Assembly (NCBI RefSeq): GCF_051020955.1 | Contig: NW_027476332.1 | Location: 186,001-250,000 of the forward strand | Direction of reading: 5' to 3' | Source: Megalopta genalis | Lineage: Eukaryota; Arthropoda; Insecta; Hymenoptera; Halictidae | Length of the DNA: 64,000 nucleotides | Shown here: positions 12,480 to 24,312 of the stretch, piece after piece | How positions within the stretch are numbered: the stretch's first letter is position 1 | Layout of the letters: each line of letters begins with the position of its first letter | The notes under the pieces: generated by a model | Seen by the model: only the letters and a program-made list of their open reading frames with translations | Databases searched by the model: none | Told to the model about the DNA's origin: nothing | Translations under genes and position numbers: made by a program

Positions 12480-13740
12480 AAGCTAAATCATGTGTTTCTC
12501 ATGGAGATGAAGCTAGCTCGCTTGTCTCGCCTGCAGTTGAATCTATATCTCTTATATCGCAAGTATTTGAAGCTAAATCATTTGTTCCGCATGGATTTGA
12601 AGCTAAACCTTCTACATCGCATTGATTTGAAGCCAAATCATGTCTTTCGCATGGATTTGAAGCTAAACCTTCTACATCACATTGATTTGAAGCTAAACCT
12701 TCTACATTGCATTGATTTGAAGCTAAATCATGAGTGTCGCATGGATTTGAAGCTACCTCGTTTGATTCGTCTGTATTTGATGCTATATCACTTACATCGC
12801 AATTATTTGAAGCTAAATCTTTAGTTCCGCATGGATTTGAAGCTAAATATTTGGTTCCGCATGGATTTGAAGCTAAACCTTCTACATCGCATTGATTTGA
12901 AGCTAAATCATGTGTTTCGCTTGGATTTGAAGATAAGCCTTCTACTTCGCATTGATTTGTATATAAAACATTTGTTTCGCACGGATTTTTGAGCTAACTC
13001 GTTTGATTCGTCTGAATTTGAAGCTAAGCCTTCTACTTCGCATTGATTTGATGCTATATCATTTGTTTCGCATGGATTTGAAGCTAAACCTTCTATATCG
13101 CATTGATTTGATCCAAAATCATGTGTTTCGCTTGAATTTGAAGCTAACCCTTCTACATCGCATTGATTTGAAGCTTAATCATGTGTTTAGCAAGCATTTG
13201 AAGCTAACTCGTTTGTTGCCCCTGCATTTGAAGCTATATCACTTATATCGCAATTATCTGATGCTAAATCATTTGTTTCGCATGGATTTGAAGCTAAACC
13301 TTCTAAATCGCATTGATTTGAATCTAAATCATGTGCTTCGCTTTTATTTGAAGCTAACTCGTTTGTTTGGCCTGCAGTTGAATCTATAACACTTATATCG
13401 CAAGTATTTGAAGCAAGTATTTGTTCCGCATGATTGTGATTCTAAACCATGTGTTTCGCATGAATTTGAACCTAAATCTTGTCTTTCGCATGCATTTGAA
13501 ACTTAATCATGTGTTTTGCATGGATTTGAAGCATACTCGTTTGTTTAGTTTGCGTTTGAAGCTATATAACTTATATCGCAAGTATCTGAAGCTAAATCAT
13601 TTGGTTCTCAAGGATTTGAATCTAAGCATTCTGCTTCGCATTGATTTGAGGCTAAATCATTTGTTTCGCATGGATTTGGAGCTATCTCATTTGTTTCTCC
13701 TGCATTTGAAGCTATATCACTTATAGCGTAAGTTCCTGTG

Positions 13741-14920
13741 CTAAATCATTTGTTTCGCATGGATTTGAAGCTAAACCGTATACATCGCATTGATTTGCAG
13801 CTAAATCATGTGTTTCGCATGGAATTGAATCTATCTGGTTTGTTTCGCCTACATTTGAAGCTATATCACTTGAAACGCAAGTATTTGAAGAAAAATCATT
13901 TGCTTCGCATGGATTTGAAGCTAAGCCTTCTACTTCGCATTGATTTGAAGCTAAATCATGTTTATCGCATGGATTTTGAAGCTAACTCGTTTGATCGTCT
14001 ACATTTGAAGCTATATCACTTATATCCCAAGTGTTTGAAGCTAAATCATTTGTTTCGCATGGATTTGAAGATATACCTTCTACGTCCCATTGATTTGAGG
14101 CTAAATCTTTTTTTTCGCATGGATATGAAGGTATCTCGTTTGTTTCGTCTGCATTTGATGCTATATCACTTATACCGCAAGTATCTGAACCTAAATCATT
14201 TGTTTCGCATGGATTTGAAGCTAAGCCTTCTACTTCGCATTGATTTGAAGCTAAATCATGTGTTTCGCTTGGATTTGAAGCGATCTCGTTTGTTTGGTCT
14301 GCGTTTGAAGCTATATCACTTATATCACAGGTGTTAGAAACTAAATAATTTGTTTCGCAAGGATTTGAAGTTAAACCTTCTGCATCGCGTTGATTTGAAG
14401 CTAAATCATTTGTTTCGCATGGATTTGAAGCGATGCCTTCTACATGGCATTGATTAGAAGCTTAATCATGTGTTTTGCGAGTATTTGAAGCTAACTCGTT
14501 CGTTTCCCCTGCATTTGAAGCTATATCACTTATATCACAGGTATCTGATGCTAAATCATGTGTTTCGCTTGGATTTGAAGCTTACTTGTTTGTTTTGTCT
14601 GCATTTGAAGCTATATCAATTATTTCGCAAATATCAGAAGCTAAATCATTTGTGTCGCATGGATTTGAAGCTAAGCCTTCTATTTCGCATTGATTTGAGG
14701 CGAAACCTTCTACATCGCATTGATTTGATGCTAAATCATGTGTTTCGCATGGATTTGGAGCTAACTCGCTTGTTTCGCCTGCATTTGAAGCTATATCACT
14801 TCTATCGCAAGTATTTGAAATAAAATCATTTTTTCGCATGGATTTGAAACTATGTCGTTTATTTCGCCTGCAGGTGAATCTATATCTCTTATATCGCAAG
14901 TATTTGAAGCTAAATCATTG
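13741..14920. repeat. Old block duplication in region II, copy 1
   Basis: This block is similar to 16,171-17,290. Shared rare features include CTAAACCGTATACATCG, GAAAAATCATTTG, CTTCTGCATCGCGTTGA, GCGATGCCTTCTACATGGC and TTATTTCGCCTGCAGGTGAA. The offset is 2,430 bp at the left and 2,370 bp at the right, so one copy gained or lost 60 bp (two monomers). The middle part is rearranged between copies. Divergence between copies is clearly higher than in the duplications of regions III and IV. Confidence 0.75.
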
Positions 14921-15269
14921 GTTCCGCATGGATTTGAAGCTAAGCCTTCTACTTCGCGTTGATTTGAAGCTAAATCATGTGTTTCGCTTGGATTTGAAGC
15001 TAAACCTTCTACATAGCATTGAGTTGAAGCTAAATCATGTGTTTCGCTTGGATTTGAAGCTTACTTGTTTGTTTCACATGCAGTTGAAGCTACATCACTT
15101 ACATCCCAAGTGATTGAATCTTAATCATTAGATTCGCATAGATTCGAAGCTAAACCTTCTACATTGCATTGATTTGAAGCTAAATCATTTGTGTCGCATG
15201 GATTTGAAGCTAAAGCATCTACATAGTATTAATTTGAAGCTAAATCATGCGTTTCGCTTGGATTTGAAT

Positions 15270-15530
15270 CTAACTCGCTTGTTTCGTCTGCATTTGAAGC
15301 TATATCACTTATATCACAAGTATTTGAAGCTGAATCATTTGTTCCGCATGGATTTGAAGCTAAGTCTTCAACATCGCATTGATTTGCAGCTAAATCATGT
15401 GTTCCGCATGGATTTGAAGATAATTGGGTTGTTTCGTCTGCATTTGAAGCTATGTCACCTATATCCCAAATGATTGAAGCTCAATCATTAGATTCGCATA
15501 GATTAGAAGCTAAACCATTTACATTGCATG
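15270..15530. repeat. 420-bp-offset duplication in region II, copy 1
   Basis: This block matches 15,690-15,950 at an offset of 14 monomers. Shared rare tails include GCTGAATCATTTGTTCCGC, GCTATGTCACCTATATCCC and the monomer boundary AAATGATTGAAGCTCAATC. A handful of point differences separate the copies over about 240 bp, for example AAGTCTTCAAC against AAGCCTTCTAC. Confidence 0.8.
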
Positions 15531-15689
15531 GACCTGAAGCTAACTCGTACGTGTCGCTTGCAACTGAAGCTATATCACCTATATCCCAAGTGTTTCAAGC
15601 TCAATCATTTGTTTCGCATAGATTCGAAGCTAAACCTTCTAAATCGCATTGATGTGAATCTAAATCATGTGATCCGCTTGGATTTGAAG

Positions 15690-15950
15690 CTAACTCCTTT
15701 GTTTCGTCTGCATTTGAAGCTATATCACTTATATCACAAGTATTTGAAGCTGAATCATTTGTTCCGCATGGATTTGAAGCTAAGCCTTCTACATCGCATT
15801 GATTTGCAGCTAAATCATGTGTTTCGCATGGATTTGAAAATAATTAGGTTGTGTCGTCTGCATTTGAAGCTATGTCACCTATATCCCAAATGATTGAAGC
15901 TCAATCATTAGATTCGCATAGATTTGAAGCGAAACCTTTTACATTGCATA
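15690..15950. repeat. 420-bp-offset duplication in region II, copy 2
   Basis: This is the second copy of 15,270-15,530. It ends where CATAGATTTGATGCTAAC departs from the first copy's CATGGACCTGAAGC. It lies just upstream of the second copy of the larger 2.4-kb duplication. Confidence 0.8.
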
Positions 15951-16170
15951 GATTTGATGCTAACTCGTTTGATTCGTCTGCATTTGAAGCTATATCACTT
16001 ATATCCCAAGTGTTTGAAGCTAAATCATTTGTATCGCATGGATTTGAAGCTACGCCTTCTACATCGCATTGATTTCAAGCTAAATCATGTGTATCGCACG
16101 GATTTTGAAGCTAACTCGTTTGTTTCGTTTGAATTTGAAGCTATATCACTTATATCCCAAGTGTTTGAAG

Positions 16171-17290
16171 CTATATCATTTGTTTCGCATGGATTTGAAG
16201 CTAAACCGTATACATCGTATTGATTTGCAGCTAAATCATGTGTTTCGCATGGAATTGAATCTATCTGGTTTGTTTCTCCTACAGTTGAAGCTATATCACT
16301 TGAATCGCAAGTATTTGAAGAAAAATCATTTGTTTCGCATGGATTTGAAGCTAACTCGTTCGTTTCGCCTGCATTTGAAGCTATATCACTTATATCACAG
16401 GTATCTGATGCTAAATCATGTGTTTCGCTTGGGTTTGAAACTAAACCTTCTACATCACATTGATTTGAAGCTAAATCATGTGTTTCGCTTGGATTTGAAT
16501 CTAACTCGTTTGTTTCGTGTGCATTTGAAGCTATATCACTTATATCACAAGTATCTGAATCTAAATCATTTGTTTCTCATGGATTTGAAGCTAAGCCTTC
16601 TACCTCACATTGATTTGAAGCTAAATCATGTGTTTCGCTTGGATTTGAAGCGAACTCGTTTGTTTGGTCTGCGTTTGAAGCTATATCACTTATATCACAA
16701 GTGTTAGAAACTAAATAATTTGTTTCGCATGGATTTGAAGCTAAACCTTCTGCATCGCGTTGATTTGAAGGTAAATCATTTGTTTCGCATGGATTTGAAG
16801 CGATGCCTTCTACATGGCATTGATTAGAAGCTTAATCATGTGTTTTGCGGGTATTTGAAGCTAACTCGTTCGTTACCCCTGCATTTGAAGCTATATCACT
16901 TATATCACAGGTATCTGATGCTAAATCATGTGTTTCGCTTGGATTTGAAGCTTACTTGTTTGTTTTGTCTGCATTTGAAGCTATATCAAATATTTCGCAA
17001 ATATCAGAAGCTAAATCATTTGTGTCGCATGGATTTGAAGCTAAGCCTTCTATTTCGCATTGATTTGAGGCGAAACCTTCTACATCGCATTGATTTGATG
17101 CTAAATCATGTGTTTCGCATGGATTTGGAGCTAACTCGTTTGTTTCGCCTGCATTTGAAGCTATATCGCTTCTATCGCAAGTATTTGAAATAAAATCATT
17201 TTTTCGCATGGATTTGAAACTATCTCGTTTATTTCGCCTGCAGGTGAATCTATATCTCTTATATCGCAAGTATTTGAAGCCAAATCATTT
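16171..17290. repeat. Old block duplication in region II, copy 2
   Basis: This is the second copy of 13,741-14,920, carrying the same rare variants. Examples are CTAAACCGTATACATCG at 16,201, GCGATGCCTTCTACATGGC at about 16,800 and the CCTGCAGGTGAATC monomer near 17,240. Homology is lost shortly after 17,290, where the monomer order differs. Confidence 0.75.
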
Positions 17291-18052
17291 GTTTCGCATG
17301 GATTTGAAGCTAAGGCTTCTACTTCGCATTGATTTGAGGCTAAACCTTCTACATCGCATTGATTTGAAGCTAAATCATTTGTGTCGCCTGGATTTGAAGC
17401 TAAAGCACCTACATAGCATTGATTTGAAGCTACATCATGTGTTTCGCTTGGATTTGAAGCTAAACCTTCTACATCGCATTGAGTTGAAGCTAAATCATTT
17501 GTTTCGCAAGGGTTTTGAAGCTAACTCGTTTGATTCGTATGCATTTGAAGCTATATCAATTATATCGCAATTATTTGAAGCTAAATCATTGGTTCCGCAT
17601 GGATTTGAAGCTAAGCCTTCTACTTCGCGTTGATTTGAAGCTAAATCAAGTTTATCGCATGGATTTTGAAGCTAACTCGTTTGATCGTCTGCATTTCAAG
17701 CTATATCGCTTATATCCCAATTGTTTGAAGCTAAATCATTATTTGCGCATGGATTTGAGGGTAAACCTTCTACATCGCATTGATTTGAGGCTAAATCATG
17801 GGTTTCGCATGGATTAGGATCTAACTCGTTTGTTTCGCCTGTATTTGAAGCTATATCATTTATATCGCAAGTATTTGAAGCTAAATTATTTGTGTTGCAT
17901 GGATTTGAAGCACATCCATCTACTTCGCTTTGATTTGAAGCTAAATCATGAGTTTCGCATGGATTAGAAGCTAACTCGTTTGTTTCGCCCGCATTTGAAG
18001 CTATATCATTTATATCGCAAGTATTTGAAGCTAAATCATTTGTGTTGCATGG

Positions 18053-19310
18053 ATTTGAAGCTAATCCTTCTACTTCGCATTGATTTGAAACTAAATCAAG
18101 TTTATTGTATGGATTTTGAAGCTAACACGTTTGATCGTCTGCATTTCAAGCTATATCACTTATATCCCAAGTGTTTGAAGCTAAATTATTTGTTAAGCAT
18201 GGATTTGAAGGTAAACCTTCTACATCGCATTGATTTGAAGTTAAATCATGAGTTTCGCACGGATTAGAAGCTAACTAGTTTGTTTCGCCTGCATTTGAAG
18301 CTATATCATTTATATCGCAAGTATTTGAAGCTAAATTATTTGTGTTGCATGGATTTGTAGCTAATCCTTCTATTTCGCATTGATTTGAAGCTAAATCAAG
18401 TGCTTGGCATGGATTTGAAGATAACTCGTTTGTTTCTTCTGCATTTGAAGCTATATCACTTATATCGCAAGTGTCTAAAGCTAAATTATTTGTTAAGCAT
18501 GGATTTGAAGGTAAACCTTCTACATCGCATTGATTTGAAGTTAAATCATGAGTTTCGCATGGATTAGAAGCTAACTCGTTTGTTTCGCCTGCATTTGAAG
18601 CTATATCATTTATGTCGCAAGTATTTGAAGCTAAAACATTTGTGTTGCATGGATTTGAAGCTAATCCTTCTACTTCGCATTGATTTGGATCTAAATCAAG
18701 TTTATCGCATGGATTTTGAAGCTAACTCGTTTGACCGTCTGCATTTCAAGCTATATCACTTATATCCCAAGTGTTTGAAGCTAAATCATTTGTTAAGCAT
18801 GGATTTGAAGGTAAACCTTCTACATCGCATTGATTTGAAGCTAAATCATGTTTTTCGTATAGATATGAAGCTAACTCGTTTGTTCGTCTGCATTTGAAGC
18901 TGTATCACTTATACCGCAAGTATCTGAACCTAAATCATTTGTTTCGCATGGATTTGACGCTATGCCTTCTACTTCGCATTGATTTGAAGCTAAATCATGT
19001 GTTCCCCATGGTTTTGAAGCCAAGCCTTCTACATCGCATCGGTTTGAAACTAAATCACGTGTTTCGCTTCGATTTGAAGTTAACACGTTTGTTTCCCATA
19101 GATTTGAAGCTAACTCGTTTGTTTCGGCTGCATTTGAAGCTAAATCATGTGTTTCGCATGGATTTGAAGCTAAACCTTCTACATCGCATTGATTTCAGCT
19201 AAATCAAGTGCTTGGCATGGATTTGAAGATGACTCGTTTGTTTCTTCTGCATTTGAAGCTATATCGCTTATATCGCAAGTGTCTGAAGCTAAATCACTTG
19301 TTTCGCGTGG
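18053..19310. repeat. 1,258-bp tandem subunit, copy a1 (inside 5-kb copy 1)
   Basis: The adjacent copy a2 starts at 19,311. The pair is distinguished by GTTTGACCGTCTG near 18,730 here against GTTTGATCGTCTG in a2. The length is 1,260 minus two one-base deletions (GTTTGTTCGTC near 18,880 and GATTTCAGCT near 19,195). Confidence 0.85.
18841..19200. repeat. Diverged 360-bp segment, copy 1 of 8
   Basis: The segment starts at CTAAATCATGTTTTTCG and ends at GATTTCAGCT. It is marked by GTATAGATATGAAGC, GTTCCCCATGGTTTTGAAG, GCATCGGTTTGAAAC, AAATCACGTGTTTCGC, GAAGTTAACACG and GTTTCGGCTGC, which are absent or rare in ordinary HOR units. It carries two one-base deletions, so both decapeptide frames shift inside it. 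It resembles region II monomers more than HOR monomers, so it may be a captured piece of older array. Confidence 0.88.
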
Positions 19311-20568
19311 ATTTGTAGCTAATCCTTCTACTTCGCATTGATTTGAAGATAAATCAAGTTTATCGCATGCATTTTGAAGCTAACTCGTTTGATCGTCTGC
19401 ATTTCAAGCTATATCACTTATATCCCAAGTGTTTGAAGCTAAATTATTTGTTAAGCATGGATTTGAAGGTAAACCTTCTACATCGCATTGATTTGAAGTT
19501 AAATCATGAGTTTCGCATGGATTAGAAGCTAACTAGTTTGTGTCGCCTGCATTTGAAGCTATATCATTTATATCGCAAGTATTTGAAGCTAAATTATTTG
19601 TGTTGCATGGATTTGAAGCTAATCCTTCTATTTCGCATTGATTTGAAGCTAAATCAAGTGCTTGGCATGGATTTGAAGATAACTCGTTTGTTTCTTCTGC
19701 ATTTGAAGCTATATCACTTATATCGCAAGTGTCTAAAGCTAAATTATTTTTTAAGCATGGATTTGAAGGTAAACCTTCTACATCGCATTGATTTGAAGTT
19801 AAATCATGAGTTTCGCATGGATTAGAAGCTAACTCGTTTGTTTCGCCTGCATTTGAAGCGATATCATTTATGTCGCAAGTATTTGAAGCTAAAACATTTG
19901 TGTTGCATGGATTTGAAGCTAATCCTTCTACTTCGCATTGATTTGAAGCTAAATCAAGTTTATCGCATGGATTTTGAAGCTAACTCGTTTGATCGTCTGC
20001 ATTTCAAGCTATATCACTTACATCCCAAGTGTTTGAAGCTAAATCATTTGTTAAGCATGGATTTGAAGGTAAACCTTCTACATCGCATTGATTTGAAGCT
20101 AAATCATGTTTTTCGTATAGATATGAAGCTAACTCGTTTGTTCGTCTGCATTTGAAGCTGTATCACTTATACCGCAAGTATCTGAACCTAAATCATTTGT
20201 TTCGCATGGATTTGACGCTATGCCTTCTACTTCGCATTGATTTGAAGCTAAATCATGTGTTCCCCATGGTTTTGAAGCCAAGCCTTCTACATCGCATCGG
20301 TTTGAAACTAAATCACGTGTTTCGCTTCGATTTGAAGTTAACACGTTTGTTTCCCATAGATTTGAAGCTAACTCGTTTGTTTCGGCTGCATTTGAAGCAA
20401 AATCATGCGTTTCGCATGGATTTGAAGCTAAACCTTCCACATCGCATTGATTTCAGCTAAATCAAGTGCTTGGCATGGATTTGAAGATGACTCGTTTGTT
20501 TCTTCTGCATTTGAAGCTATATCGCTTATATCGCAAGTGTCTGAAGCTAAATCACTTGTTTCGCGTGG
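19311..20568. repeat. 1,258-bp tandem subunit, copy a2 (inside 5-kb copy 1)
   Basis: This is the second member of the nested pair. It differs from a1 by TTACATCCCAAG near 20,019 and by AACCTTCCACATCG near 20,435. Both variants recur at the corresponding place in the second 5-kb copy. Confidence 0.85.
20099..20458. repeat. Diverged 360-bp segment, copy 2 of 8
   Basis: It sits at +1,258 from copy 1 and has the same markers. It carries AAGCAAAATCATGCG near 20,395, which copy 1 lacks. Confidence 0.88.
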
Positions 20569-23054
20569 ACTTGATGCTAACTCGTTGGACGTCTGCATTT
20601 GAAGCTATATCACTTATATCCCAAGTGTCTGAAGCTAAATCATTTGTTGTGCATAGATTCGAAGGTAAACCTTCTACATCGCATTGATTTGAAGCTAAAT
20701 CATGAGTTTCGCATGGATTAGAAGCTAACTCGTTTGTTTCGCTTGCATTTGAAGCTATATCACTTATATCACAAGTATTTGAAGCTAAATCATTTGTTTT
20801 GCATGGATTTGAAGCTCATCCTTCTACTTCGCATTGATTTGCAGCTAAATCAAGTTTATCGCATGGATTTTGAAGCTAACTCGTTTGATCGTCTGCATTT
20901 CAAGCTATATCGCTTATATCCCAATTGTTTGAAGCTAAATCATTAGTTGCGCATTGATTTGAGGGTAAACCTTCTACATCGCATTGATTTGAGGCTAAAT
21001 CATGAGTTTCGCATGGATTAGGAGCTAACTCGTTTGTTTCGCCTGCATTTGAAGCTATATCATTTATATCGCAAGTATTTGAAGCTAAATTATTTGTGTT
21101 GCACGGATTTGAAGCTAATCCTTCTACTTCGCAATGATTTGAAGCTAAATCAAGTGCTTGGCATGGATTTGAAGATAACTCGTTTGATCGTCTGCATTTC
21201 AAGCTATATCACTTATATCCCAAGTGTCTAAAGCTAAATTATTTGTTAAGCATGGATTTGAAGGTAAACCTTCTACATCGCATTGATTTGAAGTTAAATC
21301 ATGAGTTTCGCATGGATTAGAAGCTAACTCGTTTGTTTCGCCTGCATTTGAAGCTATATCATTTATGTCGCAAGTATTTGAAGCTAAAACATTTGTGTTG
21401 CATGGATTTGAAGCTAATCCTTCTACTTCGCATTGATTTGAAGCTAAATCAAGTTTATCGCATGGATTTTGAAGCTAACTCGTTTGATCGTCTGCATTTC
21501 AAGCTATATCACTTATATCCCAAGTGTCTGAAGCTAAATCATTTGTTGTGCATGGATTCGAAGGTAAACCTTCTACATCGCATTGATTTGAAGCTAAATC
21601 ATGAGTTTCGTATGGATTAGAAGCTAACTCGTTTGTTTCGCTTGCATTTGAAGCTATATCACTTATATCGCAAGTATTTGAAGCTAAATCATTTGTTTTG
21701 CATGGATTTGAATCTCATCCTTCTACTTCGCATTGATTTGAAGCTAAATCAAGTTTATCGCATGGATTTTGAAGCTAACTCGTTTGATCGTCTGCATTTC
21801 AAGCTATATCACTTATATCCCAAGTGTCTGAAGCTAAATCATTTGTCGTGCATGGATTTGAAGGTAAACCTTCTACATCGCATTGATTTGAAGCTAAATC
21901 ATGAGTTTCGCATGAATACATGCTAACTCGATTGTTTTGCCTGCATTTGAAGCTATATCATTTATATCGCAAGTATTTGAAGCTAAATCATTTGTGTTGC
22001 ATGGATTTGAAGCTAATCCTTCTACTTCGCATTGATTTGAAGCTAAATCAAGTTTATCGCATGGATTTTGAAGCTAACTCTTTTGATCGTCTGCATTTCA
22101 AGCTATATCACTTATATCCCAAGTGTTTGAAGCTAAATCATTAGTTGCGCATGGATTTGAGGGTAAACCTTCTACATCGCATTGATTTGAAGCTAAATCA
22201 TGAGTTTCTCATGGATTAGAAGCTAACTCGTTTGTTTCGCCTGCATTTGAAACTATATCACTTATATCGCAAGTATCTGATGCTAAATCATTTGTTTCGC
22301 ATGGATTTGAAGCTAAACCTTCTACATCGCATTGATTTTCAGCTAAATCAAGTGCTTGGCATGGATTTGAAGATAACTCGTTTGTTTCTTCTGCATTTGA
22401 AGCTATATCACTTATATCGCAAGTGTCTAAAGCTAAATTATTTGTTAAGCATGGATTTGAAGGTAAACCTTCTACATCGCATTGATTTGAAGTTAAATCA
22501 TGAGTTTCGCATGGATTAGAAGCTAACTAGTTTGTTTCGCCTGCATTTGAAGCTATATCATTTATATCGCAAGTATTTGAAGCTAAATTATTTGTGTTGC
22601 ATGGATTTGAAGCTAATCCTTCTACTTCGCATTGATTTGAAGATAAATCAAGTTTATCGCATGGATTTTGAAGCTAACTCGTTTGATCGTCTGCATTTGA
22701 AGCTATATCACTTATATCGCAAGTGTCTAAAGCTAAATTATTTGTTAAGCATGGATTTGAGGGTAAACCTTCTACATCGGATTGATTTGAGGCTAAATCA
22801 TGGGTTTCGCATGGATTAGGATCTAACTCGTTTGTTTCGCCTGTATTTGAAGCTATATCATTTATATCGCAAGTATTTGAAGCTAAATTATTTGTGTTGC
22901 ATGGATTTGAAGCACATCCATCTACTTCGCTTTGATTTGAAGCTAAATCATGAGTTTCGCATGGATTAGAAGCTAACTCGTTTGTTTCGCCCGCATTTGA
23001 AGCTATATCATTTATATCGCAAGTATTTGAAGCTAAATCATTTGTGTTGCATGG

Positions 23055-24312
23055 ATTTGAAGCTAATCCTTCTACTTCGCATTGATTTGAAACTAAATCA
23101 AGTTTATTGTATGGATTTTGAAGCTAACACGTTTGATCGTCTGCATTTCAAGCTATATCACTTATATCCCAAGTGTTTGAAGCTAAATTATTTGTTAAGC
23201 ATGGATTTGAAGGTAAACCTTCTACATCGCATTGATTTGAAGTTAAATCATGAGTTTCGCACGGATTAGAAGCTAACTAGTTTGTTTCGCCTGCATTTGA
23301 AGCTATATCATTTATATCGCAAGTATTTGAAGCTAAATTATTTGTGTTGCATGGATTTGAAGCTAATCCTTCTATTTCGCATTGATTTGAAGCTAAATCA
23401 AGTGCTTGGCATGGATTTGAAGATAACTCGTTTGTTTCTTCTGCATTTGAAGCTATATCACTTATATCGCAAGTGTCTAAAGCTAAATTATTTGTTAAGC
23501 ATGGATTTGAAGGTAAACCTTCTACATCGCATTGATTTGAAGTTAAATCATGAGTTTCGCATGGATTAGAAGCTAACTCGTTTGTTTCGCCTGCATTTGA
23601 AGCTATATCATTTATGTCGCAAGTATTTGAAGCTAAAACATTTGTGTTGCATGGATTTGAAGCTAATCCTTCTACTTCGCATTGATTTGAAGCTAAATCA
23701 AGTTTATCGCATGGATTTTGAAGCTAACTCGTTTGACCGTCTGCATTTCAAGCTATATCACTTATATCCCAAGTGTTTGAAGCTAAATCATTTGTTAAGC
23801 ATGGATTTGAAGGTAAACCTTCTAGATCGCATTGATTTGAAGCTAAATCATGTTTTTCGTATAGATATGAAGCTAACTCGTTTGTTCGTCTGCATTTGAA
23901 GCTGTATCACTTATACCGCAAGTATCTGAACCTAAATCATTTGTTTCGCATGGATTTGACGCTATGCCTTCTACTTCGCATTGATTTGAAGCTAAATCAT
24001 GTGTTCCCCATGGTTTTGAAGCCAAGCCTTCTACATCGCATCGGTTTGAAACTAAATCACGTGTTTCGCTTCGATTTGAAGTTAACACGTTTGTTTCCCA
24101 TAGATTTGAAGCTAACTCGTTTGTTTCGGCTGCATTTGAAGCTAAATCATGTGTTTCGCATGGATTTGAAGCTAAACCTTCTACATCGCATTGATTTCAG
24201 CTAAATCAAGTGCTTGGCATGGATTTGAAGATGACTCGTTTGTTTCTTCTGCATTTGAAGCTATATCGCTTATATCGCAAGTGTCTGAAGCTAAATCACT
24301 TGTTTCGCGTGG
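23055..24312. repeat. 1,258-bp tandem subunit, copy b1 (inside 5-kb copy 2)
   Basis: It corresponds to a1 and shares its private GTTTGACCGTCTG (near 23,731). This shows the 1,258-bp pair existed before the 5-kb duplication. Confidence 0.85.
23843..24202. repeat. Diverged 360-bp segment, copy 3 of 8
   Basis: It sits at +5,002 from copy 1 and has the same markers from CTAAATCATGTTTTTCG to GATTTCAGCT. Confidence 0.88.

Larger units (their letters stand above)
8901..17640. repeat. Region II: heterogeneous, older zone of 30/150-bp repeats
   Basis: The 30-base and 150-base rhythms persist here, but the 300-bp HOR does not. Almost every monomer carries private substitutions: core variants such as GATGCTA, GAATCTA, GAAGCTTA and GAAGCTCA, and tail variants of many kinds. 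Frame-changing events occur near 10,375 (GGATTTTTGAGC), 12,985 (the same motif again) and 13,415 (a shortened monomer, GAAGCAAGTATTTG). The C-type tail here usually has CATGTGTTTCGC, whereas the neighbouring HOR arrays have CATGAGTTTCGC. Plus-frame stops come about every 400-450 bp, close to my rough expectation for an open consensus mutating neutrally. I see no gene, promoter or terminator. Confidence 0.8.
17748..22749. repeat. 5,002-bp tandem duplication, copy 1
   Basis: Copy 2 begins directly at 22,750. The left junction is visible where GGATTTGAGGGTAAACC at 17,751 matches 22,753 but the bases before differ. The length equals 5,010 (167 monomers) minus 8, and the short indels I can see inside add up to that. 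They are two GTTTGTTCGTC and two GATTTCAGCT monomers, one each short, GTTGGACGTC (two short), a GATCG monomer near 21,185 and GCATGAATACATGC near 21,912. It contains two tandem 1,258-bp subunits. Confidence 0.88.
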
